From Nymphaea colorata (lineage: Eukaryota > Streptophyta > Magnoliopsida > Nymphaeales > Nymphaeaceae): DNA of 64,000 nt. Of the stretch, positions 1 to 13,687 are shown one piece after another. A program made the translations under genes and the position numbers. Every line of letters starts with the position of its first letter. The first letter of the stretch is position 1. The notes under the pieces are model-generated. The model worked only from the letters and a program-made list of their open reading frames with translations, did no database searches and was not told the DNA's origin. The stretch lies in the NCBI RefSeq assembly GCF_008831285.2, contig NC_045138.2:24709934-24773933 (forward strand). The letters run 5' to 3'.

Positions 1-464
1 ATATGGACATTTCATAATTTGTGTTGCTTAAGGGACCATCTGATTCAAATCCCATCCCTTGACATCTCGTTCCTATGATGTTAGATGTTTTGATGACCTT
101 AACTTCAAACCCTTTACATGTACAGAGCTAAATGAAGCTGTTGATTGTAATGTGGAACTTTTGTCACATATGGAAAAATAAGTCATCATATTTAAGATGA
201 AAGTAACCAAGAACCTTCCAAGTTTTGGCTTAATCATGTGAGTTGCTGCTTAATCTACCTAGAAGAGATCCGACAATATTAATACATTTATTTCTACTGT
301 TTTGTTGCTCTACAAATAATACATGCACGACTCTGCTTGGTTACGCGTTCTGTTGCTTGAACAGTAAGATTGAATTAGGTGTTTCTAGGATGTCTAGTGA
401 CAGGCCCAACTGGCATATATTTATATAACTCTGGTTTTGGAGAAATCGGTTTTCATTGTACAAG

Positions 465-466
<2 letters not shown>

Positions 467-532
<66 letters not shown>
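467..532. repeat. (AT)n microsatellite
   Basis: An uninterrupted run of about 33 AT dinucleotides. It produces the artefactual Ile-Tyr repeat frames on both strands and should not be read as coding. Confidence 0.98.
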
Positions 533-534
<2 letters not shown>

Positions 535-2232
535 AGCATGGGATTTTCAAGCCCTAAACGTCATTGACGGTAAACCTTTTAGTGATAAAATTAAAGGTTC
601 AAAAGGAAGTCGCGTGAACTGGCGACTAACAAATACACCATAAACACCAGTTGTATTTAATTATTGCCTCCAAAGCAGTTGACGTTAAGCTTGGACATGG
701 ACATGGGGCTTAGGTACCCGACAAGTATCAGGTACTCGGTCTAATTAAACTTGACTTAAAAGAATAGCTCCAACCTGGTTCAATGGAGTCTGATTCGGCC
801 TGATTAATTATTTTATTTTATTTTTATTTAATAATGATATATGATTTATTAATAAAGATATATTTTATATTCAAAAATTTTATTTTATATTATTTTTTTT
901 TATTTTAATCCGGTCAGACCGAGTCAAGTTTCACGCCTAATTAACCCCTCGCTCATCTAGGTTTGGTTGGAGTCAGAAATCAAGCCCCTCAAATTGTCTG
1001 CTGATGAATAGGACGTCCGTCGGGCCTGCGCCGGTCGTAATCCCATTCTGGGCACCTGTCCCCTGATGAACCCAAATTTTAAAGCACAAAACGTGTGTAG
1101 AAATTCGGAGCTTCGATGAAACTCCGGCCACATGAATTCAAATAAGTAAGTCCGCATTCATTAGATATCAGGTCAGGTTCTGAAGCCATGCTCGAACTGT
1201 TTATATCCTACGATTTAATTAATCCTTTTTTTTTCTTCTCTTTCTGCTACCACCTTAGAAGGACCTCTAGTATGAAGTTTTTTATTTCGAGCATAGGGTG
1301 CATCATAGCCGTGTTTATTATGGTCAATTTGTTAATAGTTTCCAAAGGAAAATGTGATTTTCCACTACTTGACAAGACTGATGATTATGATATATATATG
1401 GTCCTTTAATTGCCTGTCTAAATTAAACTGATGTTTGTGGACTCTCCAGTATTTTAAAGTGGTTTTCAAAATGCAACTACATAGATAGACTCAGAAAATA
1501 AAATTTTATGGTTGAAACAGTAAATCATGAAAGACAATATCACGATCAAACTAAGACGTTGATGTTTAATGTGATATATAACATTATTATCAGTACTCAT
1601 GATCATCTTTTTAATTTGAAACTCAAATTTTTGAACATGTAAATTCAACCCCACCAGACCTGGGTTTCTAGTCAATGTTTTCAGAAATGCTTGGCCACCA
1701 AGATGGCTAGATAAATTGATGACGAACCGATGGCAAGCGGATTGGATCCTTCAGAGGTCGCTTAACATTCAGAGAGGTTGCTTGGCAATGGAAACACTGC
1801 CCAAAAATTTAGGGCTGATGCAGGAAACACTATAACATAGTACTGTTTAATAAAACCCTTTCAGTTCTTTATTCATGTAACAATAACAAATTGTTTCTAT
1901 CACAGAATGGCCATCTAAGGTGTGTTTCATTTGACAACTAAGACACTAGATGTATGTTCCATAAATCTGCCAAAAAAAATAGACCAAGTTTATGTAACAC
2001 GAAAACTAGGGTTCCATGAACATGTCCCAAAAAAATTAGACAACTCATAAAACACTGACAAATTATTCCATTGACATGCCGTTTGGCAAACAATAACGTT
2101 TCATGCATATAACCCAAAAATTGGTTACATTTATTGAATACTTTATAATATATTCCATAAATTTTATTCCTTTTTGGAGCAGTTTCACTGTTACTCTTTC
2201 TAAACAGCTCTTTACAAAATCACAGAGTGCTA

Positions 2233-2252
2233 ATATATATATATATATATAT
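2233..2252. repeat. (AT)n microsatellite
   Basis: A short run of about 10 AT dinucleotides in intergenic DNA. Confidence 0.9.
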
Positions 2253-3575
2253 GCATTGCAATGTTGGTTTCACACTCATTGCACTAGAGTTATATTGGCT
2301 TCGCCGGAATAGCTTCCCTGTGCTGACGGGTTAATTTAGTCCTACTTGTTAGGATTTGTGTCCCACTGCTGATCAGAAAGGATGATATCGATAATAAGCG
2401 GACTTGAAATGCTCGTCCATATAAATTTTGGTTGTTTGCTTTTTAGGATGACTACCAATTTATGGATGACTGACCCTGACGTAACGAAACTGCCGGCTTG
2501 GACTTTAAGTTTCATTTTTTTGTCGCGGATGTGTTACTTTGGATTTTCTTTCGGGTGTAAACATCTTCTTTTCCAGAAGAGTAGGGATGTAAATGAATCG
2601 GGTTTGAAATAGGTATTCAATCAAATTACCAAGACAGTCAGATATGGCCGAATCAATAATTAGCCGATACATCTGGCTATATATGTAGCTCTCAGGTTAG
2701 ATGATTTTCTTTCACATGCTAATCAAAGACGAAAGATTACATCAAGAGCCTTCTTATTTTATCGAAAAGTGGCGGAAAGCTGGTTTTTCGATTGATTTGG
2801 AGATTAATAGTCTACCGAAAAAGATCTAAAAGTTTTGTTGTTCCTTTTACCTTTAATCTCATGTGTAGGGTACAGTACACCGAGCAACAAAATCCACCGT
2901 TTATAATCTATAAAAATAACTTGAACAGTAAAACTACACCCCAAGGTGTGTAAAACTGTTTCTTAAACAATCATCCACCAAAAATTTAAAATTTCATAAA
3001 TTGGAGAGATATATAACTGCGGTAGTCCAGATAATTAATTAGGAGCTGCATATAGCCAACGGCGGGTCGACCAACCTAAAATTTTTTGTCGTGTTTCTCT
3101 GCGATTATGGACATAAGCTTATGGTGATTATTTTTTCGTACATGCCGATGGGACAAAAACTTGGAAAATGCCATACATTCTTGTTGAGTTACCATGCATG
3201 ACCCAGTATTTTTCCTTTTTTTTTTTTTTGTGAAGTCGGTAAATATGTCATGTTCCCGGCCGGTACTGTCAGTCAGTGTCCATTGGCCTAGATCGACTGG
3301 TTTCAACCAAATTGAAGCTTGTAAGTTTGTTTTATATGTTGATACGATAAATCATTTAATGGAGGCAACTGCAATATCTCATTCATCATTAATTGTTCGA
3401 TGCCTTATATTTTTTTTTTCTCATTTTTTTCTCTTAATTTAATTTTTTATTTAGTTTAAAAATATAAATCATAATTTTGCCTGGTTTTCCAATGATTATG
3501 GTTTCAATTTTATTTAGCCGATTCTCTCAATGTTTTACTAGGTTTGATATAAAATATTACTTCCTTACACACTCC

Positions 3576-3576
3576 A

Positions 3577-3636
<60 letters not shown>
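3576..3636. repeat. compound (CT)n-(AT)n microsatellite
   Basis: About 11 CT dinucleotides pass directly into about 19 AT dinucleotides, a compound array common in plant intergenic DNA. Confidence 0.95.
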
Positions 3637-3638
<2 letters not shown>

Positions 3639-4400
3639 CTACTTATTCTTTAAGCACGGACACATCAAACACCCTTCTTTAGAACTTATATTTTTTGTTA
3701 AGCCTCCTATGAAGTTTTCAAGCCCTAAACGTCGTTGACCTTATAATTTTTTTGTGATAAAGGTTCATAACATAAACACGAGCGACATTTATTTATTGCC
3801 TCGAAACCGCAGCTAAAATATTTTAAAACTAGTTATGTTTAAACTTATGTTTCTGTCAAATATATTTCTTATTCACTTATTTCTCTAGCACATTTTGTTT
3901 GCTAGCACTAAAGTTTACTCAATTTATTTCTTTAATTTTCCTTAAGTTGAACTATTGATATTTTGGTTTGTTAGGGGGCTTTTTGTTTAGCACTTCGATC
4001 AATTACTAATTACTCAGGGTGGAGCCAGAATAGAACCAATCCTTGTTTTTCTAATAAGTTTATAGGGGCCAAACAAACATTTTTAAAATTTTAACTTGCA
4101 AATTTTACTTTTTCAGAACACAGAGGGGCCATGGCCCCCACAGGAGGTAGACAACAAGGTTACGTCTACTGGACTTTCATGACCAATAGAAGTATACAAT
4201 CAAGTGCTATAGAACGCTCCACAAATTGTAAAGTGTTTCTATAAGGAAAAAAAAGGTACTCAATAGAGAGTGTTGCAGGATTTATTTTCAATCCTCAAAG
4301 TCATAGTAAATAGCCATATCCTGTGGAGCTGCCATGCACCAGGGAGCCGAAGAACGGTGTATAATTGCTGTGGTTGCTTCTACCTCCATCATCAGCCGTA

Positions 4401-5439
4401 CTAATTAAGTACGCTGTTTGGCAAATATGTTGGCATTTCTTGTGGCAGTGAGCCCCCTGCAAGCTGCTGATCAGCATGTGGAACGGATGAAAACATGCAC
4501 CCTTTGAAGGAAGGGGTAGCTTCAGCATCTTCCTCTGAGTGTCGCCTTGTTGGTCTTTGGAGGGAGTTCTGATTCTTCCTGTAAATTCTACATAAGACCC
4601 AATCATCCGTCTGCAGTCAAAGCACAGGAGAGACACTGTTAGATACAGTAAAAAAATGTACGTTCAGGGCTTGCCCACCAAGGGAAAAGACATTTTTTTC
4701 AATGAAAAAGAAGCTTATGCAATATTCATGATAACGAAACCTCTCATTGTTCTTAGTTTTGAGTGATTTCCAGTGAGTGTTTTTCATTCACTATATTGAG
4801 CTATAAACAACCTCTTTTTCTCTGTGGCCTAGAGATAAAACGAGCAGCATCACCACTTACTCGGATCGGTTCCTTGTTTTGGGGAAAGCTGTCATTTTCA
4901 CCGGCAAGATGCACCTTGTACTCATGCATGATCCAATTGGTCTTAGAGCCATTGGATGGCTTCCCAATGTAGAAGACGAGCGACTTCTTTACGCCAACTT
5001 TCTGCCCACCGGATGTTATCGTCTTGTCTGTGCCGGTGGCCTTCCAAAAGCCAGAGCCAGCGCTTCTGTTCGGCCGTGAGCCATTTGGGTACTTGCGGTC
5101 CCTTGGGGTAAAGAAATACCATTCGTTCTCGGAATCAATTAACAAAGCCTTCCCTGCAACATTCAAACCGATCCAATATTGTCAAGAAGCTAAGTTAGAA
5201 CATTGGCCAAGATGAAAAAGCAAGAAGAGTGAACCGATGTTGGTGGTAATGGTCGTGCACGAATGTGTACCAGGTAGGACCCATGGATCATATCTATAGA
5301 GGTTGATGTCTGCAATTACATTGGAGGAAAAAGTCATGCCCAGAGTCTTGGGGAGGAGATAATGGAGAACCAGCTCCTCATCAGAGGGGTGGAACCTGAA
5401 CCCCGGCGGCAAATATATCTGCTCTGCTACTCCTTCCAT
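4401..5439 (-). CDS. NAC domain transcription factor, 3 exons, 223 aa
   Basis: This is a plant-specific DNA-binding transcription factor that should act in the nucleus. The exons are 5439-5271, 5153-4861 and 4610-4401 (169, 293 and 210 nt). All introns are GT-AG and the phases join into 223 codons plus stop. The frame shows the NAC subdomains in order: [13 protein letters not shown] near residues 11-23, DPWVLPGKAL at 51-60, [20 protein letters not shown] followed by [21 protein letters not shown] and NWIMHEY, and [11 protein letters not shown] across the start of exon 3. It most resembles the NAP/ATAF-like stress and senescence NACs, but I do not assign a subgroup. The activation tail after the domain is only about 60 residues and the protein is short for the family. 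The start codon directly precedes the conserved domain. Exon 3 is read in a different frame from the longest open frame at that place. Confidence 0.93.
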
Positions 5440-5536
5440 GGTTGTGTGTGTGTGTATATGTGCCTATTGTGGTCGTGAGAGAGAGATTTAGAGAAATATA
5501 ACGGTTGTGGACCGGGAGATAAAGGGTGTCATACTC

Positions 5537-5546
5537 CCTTTTATAG
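5537..5546 (-). promoter_or_regulatory. TATA box of the NAC gene
   Basis: Reading the minus strand, CTATAAAAGG lies about 100 nt upstream of the NAC start codon. This matches a canonical plant TATA box at a sensible distance for a short 5' leader that contains GT and GA repeats. Confidence 0.6.
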
Positions 5547-8500
5547 ACAACAACATAGTTTTGGCCATCCGGCTAAGAGATCTAAAAACGAAAACTAGGT
5601 CAACATAACTCTGGCCTTCGACTAAGAGATCTAGAAAGGAAAACAGCGTGTACCTAACTATGAGCAGCTGACTTCACGCACCGTTGGGAACAGGAAGCAG
5701 TCAGGCACCCTCTCCGAAGGTTCCTCCGTTGCAAGGTCTTCCCCTGCTTCTTAACTTCACCAGTATTCCTTGAATCCTTTCCAATTCAAACGCTATATCG
5801 ACCTGGGTCAACGACCGGCAGCCGACCAGGATTATTCGAAAATGCGTCTCATGTTATGCGGCGGGAGAGCGACGTTGCCAATGCCCACTGGTTATGTGTA
5901 CCTTGGTGCAAGTTTTTGGTAAAATAAAAGTGTAAATAAAAAGAAAAAAGTAAAACAACTTTACTGCTTTAAGAGCAGCCACGGTTTCTTTACTGCTTCA
6001 TAAAATTCTCCTCGCCGAGGCAGATGTGGGCTGGCCAAGTCACTAGGTCCCTTATTTCTGGTCACAATCAGGCGTGTTGATTTTCTTGAAGGATCAACCA
6101 AGTCGCGTGAAAGCGTGGCCTGGCCTGGAAAAGGCCTGGTTTGGAAATTTTGACGTTTTTGAGAGTTACAGATGCTAAGAAAATTCAAAAGCTTCTGGTA
6201 CAGTAAGGCAAAAAAACACCTATTAAGCAAAATTCGAACTATAGAGCTGCACCTTCTTTAACGTGTTCAATATGAGGAAAAAGAAGTCTTGATGCTGATC
6301 GTTTCCTGCTCAGTATGAAAGAAACTCATTCAATGCATTTACAAAAGAAGGTCAACAAATGCAGCACGAGGAAAGATATCGCTGCAATTATCTGCATGGG
6401 ATTTGTTGATCTCTTCCCGTGATTTCGTCACCATATTTTCTTCTGGGTACCACAGGTGACGAGGGCCTTGTGCTTGTGTTTTTGTTGTGCATGTGTGGTC
6501 AAGAATAGATGCTAATGTAACTTTTAATTACATAATGCTTCTGGGGACTCTTGGATCCAAGAAAACGTTGCCAAATTAATTAATTGCCTGATCAACATTG
6601 AATTTGGGATTTTTATTTTACTTTGTGGACGTTCAGAACAAGTAGAGCTCATTTTCAACCGTCTGCTCACGCGATTGTAAATAGACTAATCCACGCGATT
6701 CTGAACAACCCTCTGTTCATCATAGGGCCGACAACATAAATATACGCCAGTACGGACCGATTTGTACTGATATTGATAGCACTGGATCATATATTTCAAA
6801 CGATCAACAGAAGGCCGCGTGAAGACAAGTTATTGAGGTCCATAGATTCCGATGTAAAAAGTTTTGAAAGTTAAACATTTACATGCTTAGTAATTAAGCG
6901 TCCATTTAAAAATCAAAATTTTCCCTGAAAATGAATTTAATATAATCAAATGCATTTTCCAGTAAAAAAAAAAAACAAGCGATGTGACAGCATTTGATTT
7001 CTCACAAGAAAAGTTAAATTAATACATGATTCATGAGCTGTAGGTTATGATTCTTGCATCGCTAAGGTTACGTGTGTACTTGAACATCTAGGATGAAGTC
7101 CTTCTAGATATACATGAAGGAGAATTGCATTTGCGTCAAAGCTGCCACGTTTGAATACGCAGCTAGCGCTGGTGCCATTACCAACATCCATCTCTTTATA
7201 TAAAGGCAAATGAATGGCAAACCAGTACTTCTCCCGAAATGGGGAACCCAACTCTTCTGTCATCAGATCATAATTTTCCATTCATGTGTTACTTCCTCAT
7301 ACAGTTCATGTTGTCTGAACTTCGTCTTCTCGATTCATCTAATTGAAAAGCTGTGTGTTTTGGTAGGTTTCCACTCATATGGTACTTTATTGTTCAATTA
7401 TGCAAGAACCACTATTTTGAATTATTTGTCAGAAGTTACTGAAGTGAACCCATCCAAGGAAGCTCCCCTACTAGAGATCTGATGAGAAAAGGATGTAGGA
7501 ATTCCTTCATTTCGTCGGTCTGCTGCTGTCTAAATTGGGATTCATTTATTCAACTACGGGTCAGCAAGCTGAATTTGGAGTTTTCAAGTCTTTTTAAACA
7601 GATACTCAAACGTAAAATGTGGTTACCAAGCATCTCATACGTATGCAACTTAGTTTCAGGATCATTCTGAGTGTGTCCAATGGAAATGAAACAAAGAAAC
7701 TTTACATTTTTACTGTCAAATGATGGCCACGTCGAGTCAAAAGTTGTCGTTTTGAAACTTGTGAGATGTATTTTCAAGCTGAAAGACTGTCTACTGACTC
7801 CTGGAAAAAAGGAAAGGACGTTACTGCAAGAACCTAGAACGGTCATAAGCATTCAAATCTTCGTATTCATGTGGCTGGCCAACGCAACTTCTTATATGTA
7901 CAGGTAATCAGAAAAATTTTACCTTTTTGTTTCTTGTACAAGTCACAGTGTTCTAATTGTGTTCAACATTTTAAACGAAAACCATTGTTGGACCAATTCA
8001 TTTGGACGTATAATCAAAGCTTCATGAAAGCTGAACGGAAGCTTCTACTTATACTGTTTTAAGGTATGAAATTTTGAAACGCATCAGTAAAAATTTTTTA
8101 GGGTAAAGATATTATTTGAAAAAAAAACCTGACTACCTAAAAAGTGAACTCATTTGGCCTTCTATATAGGCAAACAGGGCTGCCGCTTAGGTTTTGTCAT
8201 TTGAGACGGATGATGGTGGTCTGTCGTTAATTAAGAGTCTTTAAATAAAACTTTTTATTAGTTTTGATGATGTCGAACAAACCATATGAATTAGGCAATT
8301 CGAGCTGACTCAGATACACTGGTATATAAATACTATATATGTAAGAAATGGTTTATATATAACACCCAATAATATGGATGTGATTTATATGATTAATTTA
8401 GTACAGTAACTGTCTGTACAGAATGGCAGCTATAGAAAATAGTCTTGCCGGCAGATTAGTCGCTGCTACTGCTGCTGCTGATGGTGAAATATTTGCACCC

Positions 8501-10919
8501 ACCTCTGCCTCTCCCACATGCCCAGCACTTGAATCTGCCTCAAACTCCATAAACAAATCGTTGGAGAGCTCCAGAGGACCAGAAACGACTCGTCCAACTG
8601 TAGTGGAAAGACATGTATATCACCACACGATGTCAACTTTACTAATGCATACTTCTATAGAAGATGAATAAATGCCTAGTTTTCTTCCCAATTGTATTTA
8701 TTAATTCTAAGATGGTGGCCTTCCATCAATTCTATCACTGCAATTCCTGACCCAACTAATGAGCCTAAAATCAAATCTCCTGTCCACAAAAAATCTTGAG
8801 GTAACTTAAAATCCAGTTAAAAGTTATTATTTTAGAACAAGTAATATATGTTTCAGTTTCAGGTTAAGAACTCCGGCCAAAATGATTTTTGCATTTTGCA
8901 GTTCTGTATATGAAAGAGCGAGAGGTGCCCGATTTCCGGAATTAGCAAGAATCTGGCCCTTTGAAATAAAATGAAGAGAGCAAGAGGAAATTAAGCCGCA
9001 TGAGGTTCTCATCTTTATCATCAACAATATATATATATATATAGAGGAAATTTTTTATATGTCGGATGCTCAATGTTGCTAGATGGTAGAAAAATTTATG
9101 CGCTGACGGTGTCTGCGAACCATCCTCCTGAAAGTTGCAAGAACACGCGGGATGGCACCTTAATTAATTACGGTAACTTCTCTTTGCCGTTGTTCTAACG
9201 TCCCTCTCTTAGAAATTCATATTTTTAGGCATTTTTTGTTCTATGATTTTTTAAGCACTTTTTGACAAATCTAATAATAAAAACGATTGTGACTTGTCCA
9301 ATAAATTAACAAAAATGAAATCGATTATACAAATCAAAATTTTATGAAAGGAATTTATAAGACCTTTGGTCTTGAAATTCTTAAAAATTTTTGTCCTCTA
9401 TGCTGAGTTCTAGGGGTTTGTTTCTTCTTATAATTTCGATTGTTTCTGCTTATTCTCTCATTATCTAGTTGGATTTGTGAAAATTAGTTCAAAAATAATT
9501 GAAACAACCATGCAATGGCTATGTAAATATACAGAAGGCGGAATTAATGAACTTTTATATATGTTTTCTAATCATTTTGATTGACAGGTTGGAATGTTTT
9601 CGGACGTGCTACCTTGCAAACGATTATCAATTAGTTGATAATTTAGATGCGACACAGGCAACGCACATATCCCTCACATTTACTTATTCTACAAGTTTTA
9701 TGAACCTTACATATATATCAATAGGTTGGAGTGTGTCACCTGGCCAATATCTACTGTCTAAATGCGTAGTTTAGTATTTTAAGCATTGGTGATTGGTAGA
9801 TCTCACGGTACAAAGTGTTCGAAATTGTAGTAATAAAGTTCAATAAGAAAACAATGCATGACCATTAAAATTTTAGTAGTGCCGATGCGCCCACTCCCAA
9901 TTTGGCCTTGATACACGAGGAAACTAAGAAAAACTGGAAATTAAGGAGCTCGTACTTAACTTCTATCCTTGTTCCACGCAGCTCGTTTTTCTTCTCCGTT
10001 CTTTCTGCTGAAGAACAAGGAGAAAAGAAGATTAAATACCAAATTATGGAGTATTGATAGTGGCTTTTATATAAAATTAAGCTTAATGTAGGCACTGACC
10101 TGAAGTTGTCACCACCGATCTCGATCATTCACCGTCATGTCCCCTGCCATGTAGGCGGAAAGCAGATCCATTCCAATTTTTTGTTGTAGGAGCCAAATTA
10201 TAGTTTCAAATTTTTAATAAGAGCCAAAATATAATTTTTCTAAATTATATATATATATATATATTAAATTATAAGTTTCAAAATTTTGAAATAAATTTCC
10301 GATTTTTAAAAAAATTAGAGAGGGCCCCTGCTGATCGTCGCTTTGTTCGCCTACCTTGATTACCTGCACCGGTGCTCCACATGCTATCATGGCTGTATGC
10401 TATATAAGCGCCTTGAGGGGGCAATCTTGTCTGTCCGATCTAATGCAGATCGGATGGCACGCTGGATCCTAGCAATTCTAATGAAGATCAAGTCACGGCA
10501 GATTGACGTTATATATATATATATATATATTGGAAATTCAAATCCCATATTGAAATTGAGTCTTTGATTGGGTGAGTCAGATAAAAGCTGGGTATATAGA
10601 TCCAAACTAAGTTCAAACCATTTATGTCCACACTGTGTGTCGGCGCGGGTGTGTTTGAGAGAGTGAGGGAGAAGCGACCAAATGGTACTGGGTCTCTTAT
10701 TTCATTGTACTGGATTTTGCTCTTGGCCAAAAACAGGATTTTCTTTTTAGGGGTCGAAACTGCATAGGAATGGCTGAATAAAATTTGTGAAGTTTTTTCA
10801 TAGATGTCAAAGTGTTTTCTATTTTTTTTTTTTTTTTACAAAGGTGAAATCAAGGTGTTTTGAAATTTTTAACAAGTAAAACTTTAATTTTCAAAAATCA
10901 GATGAGGAGGCCATGGCCC
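5547..10919. other. intergenic region, no gene recognised
   Basis: The first few hundred bases are presumably the NAC promoter. The rest has only short open frames without recognisable domains. These include an 82-codon frame at 8423-8671 and a 78-codon minus frame at 7281-7045, neither with splice context or family motifs. There are small AT microsatellites near 9028-9044, 10241-10263 and 10509-10530. Confidence 0.55.
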
Positions 10920-10924
10920 CCTTG

Positions 10925-11576
10925 GCTTGGCGCCTGATTCTGGGGTTTTTACCTTTCTTTCAGGCGATCTTCACATTCCCAGATGAGCGAAGGATGCCGA
11001 TGAAAGAGCAAGCTTCAGGCATGTACCGCCTCTCATCCTACTTCATGGCGTACATGACGCAGATCTTCCGATGGATTTGGTTCTACCCACCATCTTCATG
11101 ATCAAAACCTACTGGATGGGACGTCTCAGCCCTTCTGCATTTCGATTCTTCATCATCCTCTTCAGCATCCTCTTCTTCTTCCCCGCCGTCGAGGACCGAG
11201 GATTAATGCTCGGCGCGGTGCTCATGGACGTTAAGACTGCGTCCACTCTGAGCTTCTGTCATCATGCTCACCTTCATGTTGGCAGCAGGGTTTTATGTTC
11301 AACGAGTTCCTGCTTTCATCTCATGGATCAAGTACATCTCCGTGATCCATTACACCTACAAACTTCTTCTGGGTGCACAATACTCCCCACAGCAGACCTA
11401 CGAGTGCAGTCCTGGAGTTGCTTGTCGAGTTGCAGACTTCCCCATGATCAAGGCGGTAGGCTTGGGTCGCCTGGCTGTCACTGCCGGTGTGCTTGGCCTG
11501 ATGCTCGCCGGCTGGCTGTCGGCTCACATAGCTTACTTGGCCTTGATCTGGATTGGCAAAAAACAACGAAGATGAG
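10925..11576 (+). pseudogene. frameshifted copy of the ABCG transporter last exon
   Basis: This stretch is homologous to exon 4 of the intact ABCG gene at 13.7-17.6 kb but lies in the opposite orientation. The translation shows transmembrane-domain matches such as [23 protein letters not shown] and [21 protein letters not shown] one-base deletion near 11062, where the intact gene reads [11 protein letters not shown], shifts the frame. A one-base insertion near 11250, at the intact ASVIMLTF position, restores it. The NBD exons, the start and the upstream transmembrane exon are absent, so it cannot encode a transporter. Homology continues about 120 bp past the stop into 3' flanking DNA, to about 11.70 kb. 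This argues for a genomic inverted duplication and not a processed copy. Confidence 0.9.
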
Positions 11577-11699
11577 CCAGAAGTAGGTGCTACACTAGAA
11601 CCAGGCACAACTCATTCAACTACACAAGCATGTGCGAAAAGACAGAAAAGAGAACAGAAGATGTTGTTAAGGGACTCAGATTGCCGATTGTTTCGTTCT

Positions 11700-13560
11700 T
11701 ATCTAATCTTGAGAAAGATGGCACACCTCTTGATGAAAAATTAAAACCCGGGTGACATAGAACGGTTCATTTGGCATTACAAAATGCAACTACTATGCTT
11801 GCTAGGGTGAGCCCCAGATGCAGTCATAAGGCTTACAGTTCTTCATCAAGGTGACGGATCATCTTCTTGGACTCATAATAGGACCCCCATTCTGTGTACC
11901 TTTTTTTACTTAGGCCACCTTTAGTTATAAATTGGTGTAAAAAAGAACAAATTTTCACCATCCCTAGACGACTGCATTTCAGCCAATCAATAGGGTTATT
12001 GAAATTGTTCTTCAATATTCGTGCCTTGTTGAAATCTTGGGAAAGAAGTCAGCCTGAAGTCCCAACTATTCTTCTTTGAGAAAGTTTAACCTCCATGAGT
12101 CAAAGAAAAAGGACACCTTCAAATGAATATTTATATGACCCCTTCTGAATCAGCGCAGGTTCAAAGTAAAGTAACAAGTGAACGTTTATGATCGTAAGAT
12201 TATGACTTGTAACTTTTGAGATGTCATAGTGGCAGAGCCACAAATAAATGGGCGCACTTGCTTGCCTTCCTAACTTTCTATAATTTTCATGCATGTACAT
12301 ATTTATACATATTACTGCCCCCTTTCAACTGGAATTTTGCATAGAAGTGCTTCCCTTAGGGTATTGAAATTGTTCTTCAATATTTGCATTAGAAAATTTC
12401 TAGCCCCATTAGGATGCTTTTATTTATTTGTTTATACAGGCAGGATTTGCATTTAAGTAGCCAAAAGACGGTAGCACAAGCGGTTTGGTGTAGCTGATTA
12501 GACCAGCAGTTGGTAAAAGAAGCAAGTCGCTACAAGTGGGTGTACCAGAATCACAATCAGGGGCGGAGGCACATGTGGGCTTGTGTAGGCACTCAATTCA
12601 ATTTATGGAGTTAGAAAAGTTTCATGTGGGCTTAGAAAAGTTTCATGTGGGCTTGTGTAGACACTCAATTCAATTTATGGAGTTAGAAAAGTTTCAGGAC
12701 ACTCGAAACTCGATATCCTGACCTCGAAACTCAGCACGGAATTTTGAGGTCTGACCAATCTAGACAGGCTCCAAATTTACGAGAGTGGGAATAACATATT
12801 TAAGTTTTCAGTTATGGCAACTCGTAGAACTAAAAGAAAACAAAAGTTGTTTTTGAACTGCCATTACGCATTTCCTATGCAATTGTATTGCACCATCCGT
12901 TTTCCCAGCATTCAGTGGTTACAGTTAAATGATTAAGAAATGCCTCTGATGAGAATTTCTTTTCTTTTGCCAAACTCGAGATGCATCCATGTTCTAATAG
13001 ATTTAGATTATCCACATTCATATTCAGTATCAGGATCCATTTCTCAACCATTGAATAAAGTAAATGCAACCAAACATTCCTGGGTACAGAAAAACATAGA
13101 AAGCCACCTTTAACCCTCGGCGTCCGTCATTAAGATGAACGGCACTCATAAACGCCTCAAGGGTTTCAAATCCTCGTTCCCACATCGGTTTAATACAAAA
13201 AACTTTGAAGTGTTAAGAAAGGGGTCCAACTGCGACTTGTACCTGATTCGCTCTTCTTGTCCATGCTCAAAGCCCTCTTCCCGTTGAAAAAATCATGAAA
13301 CTCGTTTCTTCTTAGGCCTCCAAGATCACTCCACTTTGCTGTCAATGATTTTTTACTCTTAGCTGTTTGATTTGGAGTTTTAAAGCAGTACAAAATTGAG
13401 ACACATGAATATTATGGAGAAGAAGGGTGGGCATGCAGTAGTATGGAAACCAACAAACCCACAATTACATGGCACTATTAAGGATGGGGAGGCAGTAAAA
13501 AGGCTTGTCTAGTTTTTCTTCCTTTAATTACATCTCTGTTTGTCTTTTCTCTAAAATTAT
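11700..13560. other. spacer between the two ABCG copies
   Basis: This spacer of about 1.9 kb separates the inverted ABCG fragment from the intact gene. I recognise no gene in it. It contains the 12.57-12.69 kb tandem repeat listed separately and short frames without motifs. Confidence 0.5.
12572..12694. repeat. tandem repeat, 51-21-51 bp
   Basis: A 51-bp unit beginning CATGTGGGCTTGTGTAG occurs at 12572-12622 and 12644-12694 with one mismatch. Between them lies a 21-bp partial unit (12623-12643) that keeps only the two ends of the full unit. Confidence 0.92.
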
Positions 13561-13687
13561 TAGATAATAAAGGATCAATCGGCAACCTGAGTCCCTTACC
13601 AACAACTGCCTCTTCTTCTCTCTTTTTGCACCTGCTTATCTGGTTGAACGAGTCGTGTCTGGTTCTAGGCTTGCACCCACGTCTGGC

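Larger units (their letters stand above)
1..4400. other. gene-poor AT-rich intergenic region
   Basis: I see no supportable gene here. All open frames are short, lack family motifs, and several are translations of microsatellites. The stretch holds three simple-sequence arrays (listed separately) and AT-rich DNA. The end nearest 4.4 kb is the 3' flank of the NAC gene. Confidence 0.6.

Noticed and set aside
341-643. Several overlapping frames rich in Ile-Tyr
   Set aside because: They are translations of the (AT)n microsatellite on both strands.
4301-4636. 111-codon minus frame at the NAC 3' end
   Set aside because: The real exon 3 uses another frame, which gives [11 protein letters not shown]; the longer frame has no family similarity.
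11071-11586. 171-codon frame in the ABCG fragment
   Set aside because: Only its first part is homologous; after about 11250 it runs out of frame with the parent exon and is a frameshift artefact.
12480-12540. Possible tRNA-like segment (GGTTTGGTGTAGCTGATTAGA)
   Set aside because: No cloverleaf can be completed; the T-arm consensus is missing.
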